From RGIG8775 sp045587785 (GTDB lineage Bacteria; Bacillota; Clostridia; Oscillospirales; CAG-272): a stretch of DNA of 13,147 nucleotides. Position 1 is the stretch's first letter. Each line of letters starts with the position of its first letter. A model generated the notes under the pieces. It saw only the letters and a program-made list of their open reading frames with translations, was not told the origin of the DNA and did not search any database. A program made the translations under genes and the position numbers. The DNA is taken from positions 1 to 13,147 of the forward strand of contig JAZNDA010000055.1 of assembly GCA_045587785.1 (NCBI GenBank). The letters run 5' to 3'. Shown here piece by piece: positions 12,724 through 13,147 of this stretch.

Positions 12724-13101
12724 TTATTTTGGCTTTTTGCCGTTCTTTTGCTCTTCCGCAAGAACTAAGGCACTCAGTTTTTTTAAGTACTCTATTTCCA
12801 TTCTGAGTCTTTGGTTCTCAGCGATAAGATCTTCTTCTACTTTTTTATCAAGTTTTGGTGGACGACCACGTCTGCTGCTCGTGTTAGATTTGCCTCTGTG
12901 TTCTTTCATTAAACCTTCGGTTCCTTCTTCTAAGAATATGCGTTCCCACCGTTTTACTATGTTTTTATAGTTTTCTTCTTGTCCTTGACTTATATCCCAA
13001 TACTTTCGCACTGTTTCTCGATACCCAAGGTGGTGTTCTCGCATATCCATTATAACACATATTTTGAATTCTGACGAGTACTTTCTTTGCTTTTTTGACA
13101 T
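12724..13101 (-). CDS. IS3-family transposase OrfA (HTH DNA-binding subunit)
   Basis: A 125-residue protein. Residues about 5-60 form the HTH used to bind the IS ends (KYSSEFKICVIMDM, then GYRETVRKYWDIS). A basic linker GRPPKLDKK is at 79-87, followed by a leucine-rich coiled coil (about 88-117) used for oligomerisation. I start it at the ATG at 13101; the TTG at 13119 lies within the ribosome site. GGAGG at 13117-13113 is 11 bases upstream and is part of a long inverted repeat. The stop overlaps orfB in the -1 frame, the normal IS3 layout. Confidence 0.9.
   Translation of the reverse strand: MSKKQRKYSSEFKICVIMDMREHHLGYRETVRKYWDISQGQEENYKNIVKRWERIFLEEGTEGLMKEHRGKSNTSSRRGRPPKLDKKVEEDLIAENQRLRMEIEYLKKLSALVLAEEQKNGKKPK
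12733..12739 (-). other. Probable -1 ribosomal frameshift site joining orfA to orfB
   Basis: In the orfA frame the mRNA reads GGC AAA AAG CCA AAA TAA. Slipping by -1 at C AAA AAG gives CAA AAA GCC AAA ATA, which runs straight into the orfB frame. The A-site AAG allows efficient slippage, but the first base is C rather than the A of the usual A AAA AAG heptamer of this family. Confidence 0.6.
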
Positions 13102-13105
13102 AAAA

Positions 13106-13145
13106 ATATGCACCTCCAAAAGTGTCTAACTTTTGGGGTGCATAT
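13106..13145 (-). promoter_or_regulatory. Hairpin at the IS left end that covers the orfA ribosome site
   Basis: On the minus strand ATATGCACCCCAAAAG (13145-13130) can pair with CTTTTGGAGGTGCATAT (13122-13106): 16 base pairs with one bulged A and a 7-base loop. The orfA GGAGG (13117-13113) lies in the second arm. Transcripts entering from outside the IS would carry both arms and hide the site, a control known from IS10 and IS50. Confidence 0.6.
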
Positions 13146-13147
13146 CA
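13123..13147. repeat. Left terminal inverted repeat of the IS3-family element
   Basis: Read on the minus strand from the window end: TGATATGCACCCCAAAAGTT then AGACA. It pairs with the right repeat at 11852-11876. The last base of the window is the T of the terminal TG. Confidence 0.8.

Larger units (their letters stand above)
11852..13147 (-). mobile_element. IS3-family (IS150-like) insertion sequence, apparently intact
   Basis: A ~1.3 kb element on the minus strand. It has TG...CA ends, related terminal inverted repeats of about 25 bases at 11852-11876 and 13123-13147, orfA and orfB in -1 relation, and a complete D-D-35-E transposase. The length is normal for this family. The outer left end coincides with the last base of the window, so the target-site duplication cannot be checked. 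No stop or frameshift breaks either reading frame, so it may be active. It lies 88 bases upstream of the ilv -35 box and is transcribed in the same direction. Confidence 0.88.

Overview
The window reads as a piece of a Firmicutes genome of the Clostridia type, probably an uncultured gut-type lineage. The grounds are strong GGAGG ribosome sites, a T-box leader, extended -10 promoters, membrane-anchored XRE regulators and many palindromic intergenic repeats. No rRNA, tRNA or CRISPR array is visible.

Positions 1-2160 (+ strand) carry two unrelated membrane-tethered XRE-type regulators, each behind its own extended -10 promoter. They are followed by a frameshifted remnant of a small membrane protein that still has a good promoter, and a strong terminator. 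Positions 2159-4343 hold one long gene for a type IV pilin/pseudopilin-like surface protein: a prepilin N-terminus, an Asp-Pro linker, a beta-helix-like body and a Cys-rich tail. Palindromic repeat clusters and terminators lie on both sides, and no pilus assembly genes are nearby.

Positions 4301-11763 (- strand) are one branched-chain amino acid operon in the order promoter, T-box leader, ilvA, ridA, ilvB, ilvN, ilvC, ilvD, maoC-like gene, terminator. IlvA makes 2-oxobutyrate from threonine, and RidA clears the reactive enamine/imine released by IlvA. IlvBN condense pyruvate with pyruvate or 2-oxobutyrate. IlvC and IlvD complete the route to the 2-oxo acids of valine and isoleucine. The transaminase (ilvE) and the leucine genes are not in the window. 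The leader has an extended near-consensus T-box motif, a 15-bp terminator stem and a probable AUC (Ile) specifier, so the operon is probably controlled by uncharged tRNA-Ile. The role of the MaoC-like hydratase at its end is unknown.

Positions 11852-13147 (- strand) are an apparently intact IS3-family (IS150-like) insertion sequence with orfA, orfB, a complete D-D-35-E triad and both terminal inverted repeats. It sits less than 100 bp upstream of the ilv promoter, and the window ends exactly at its outer end. Its left end can fold into a long hairpin that hides the transposase ribosome site.
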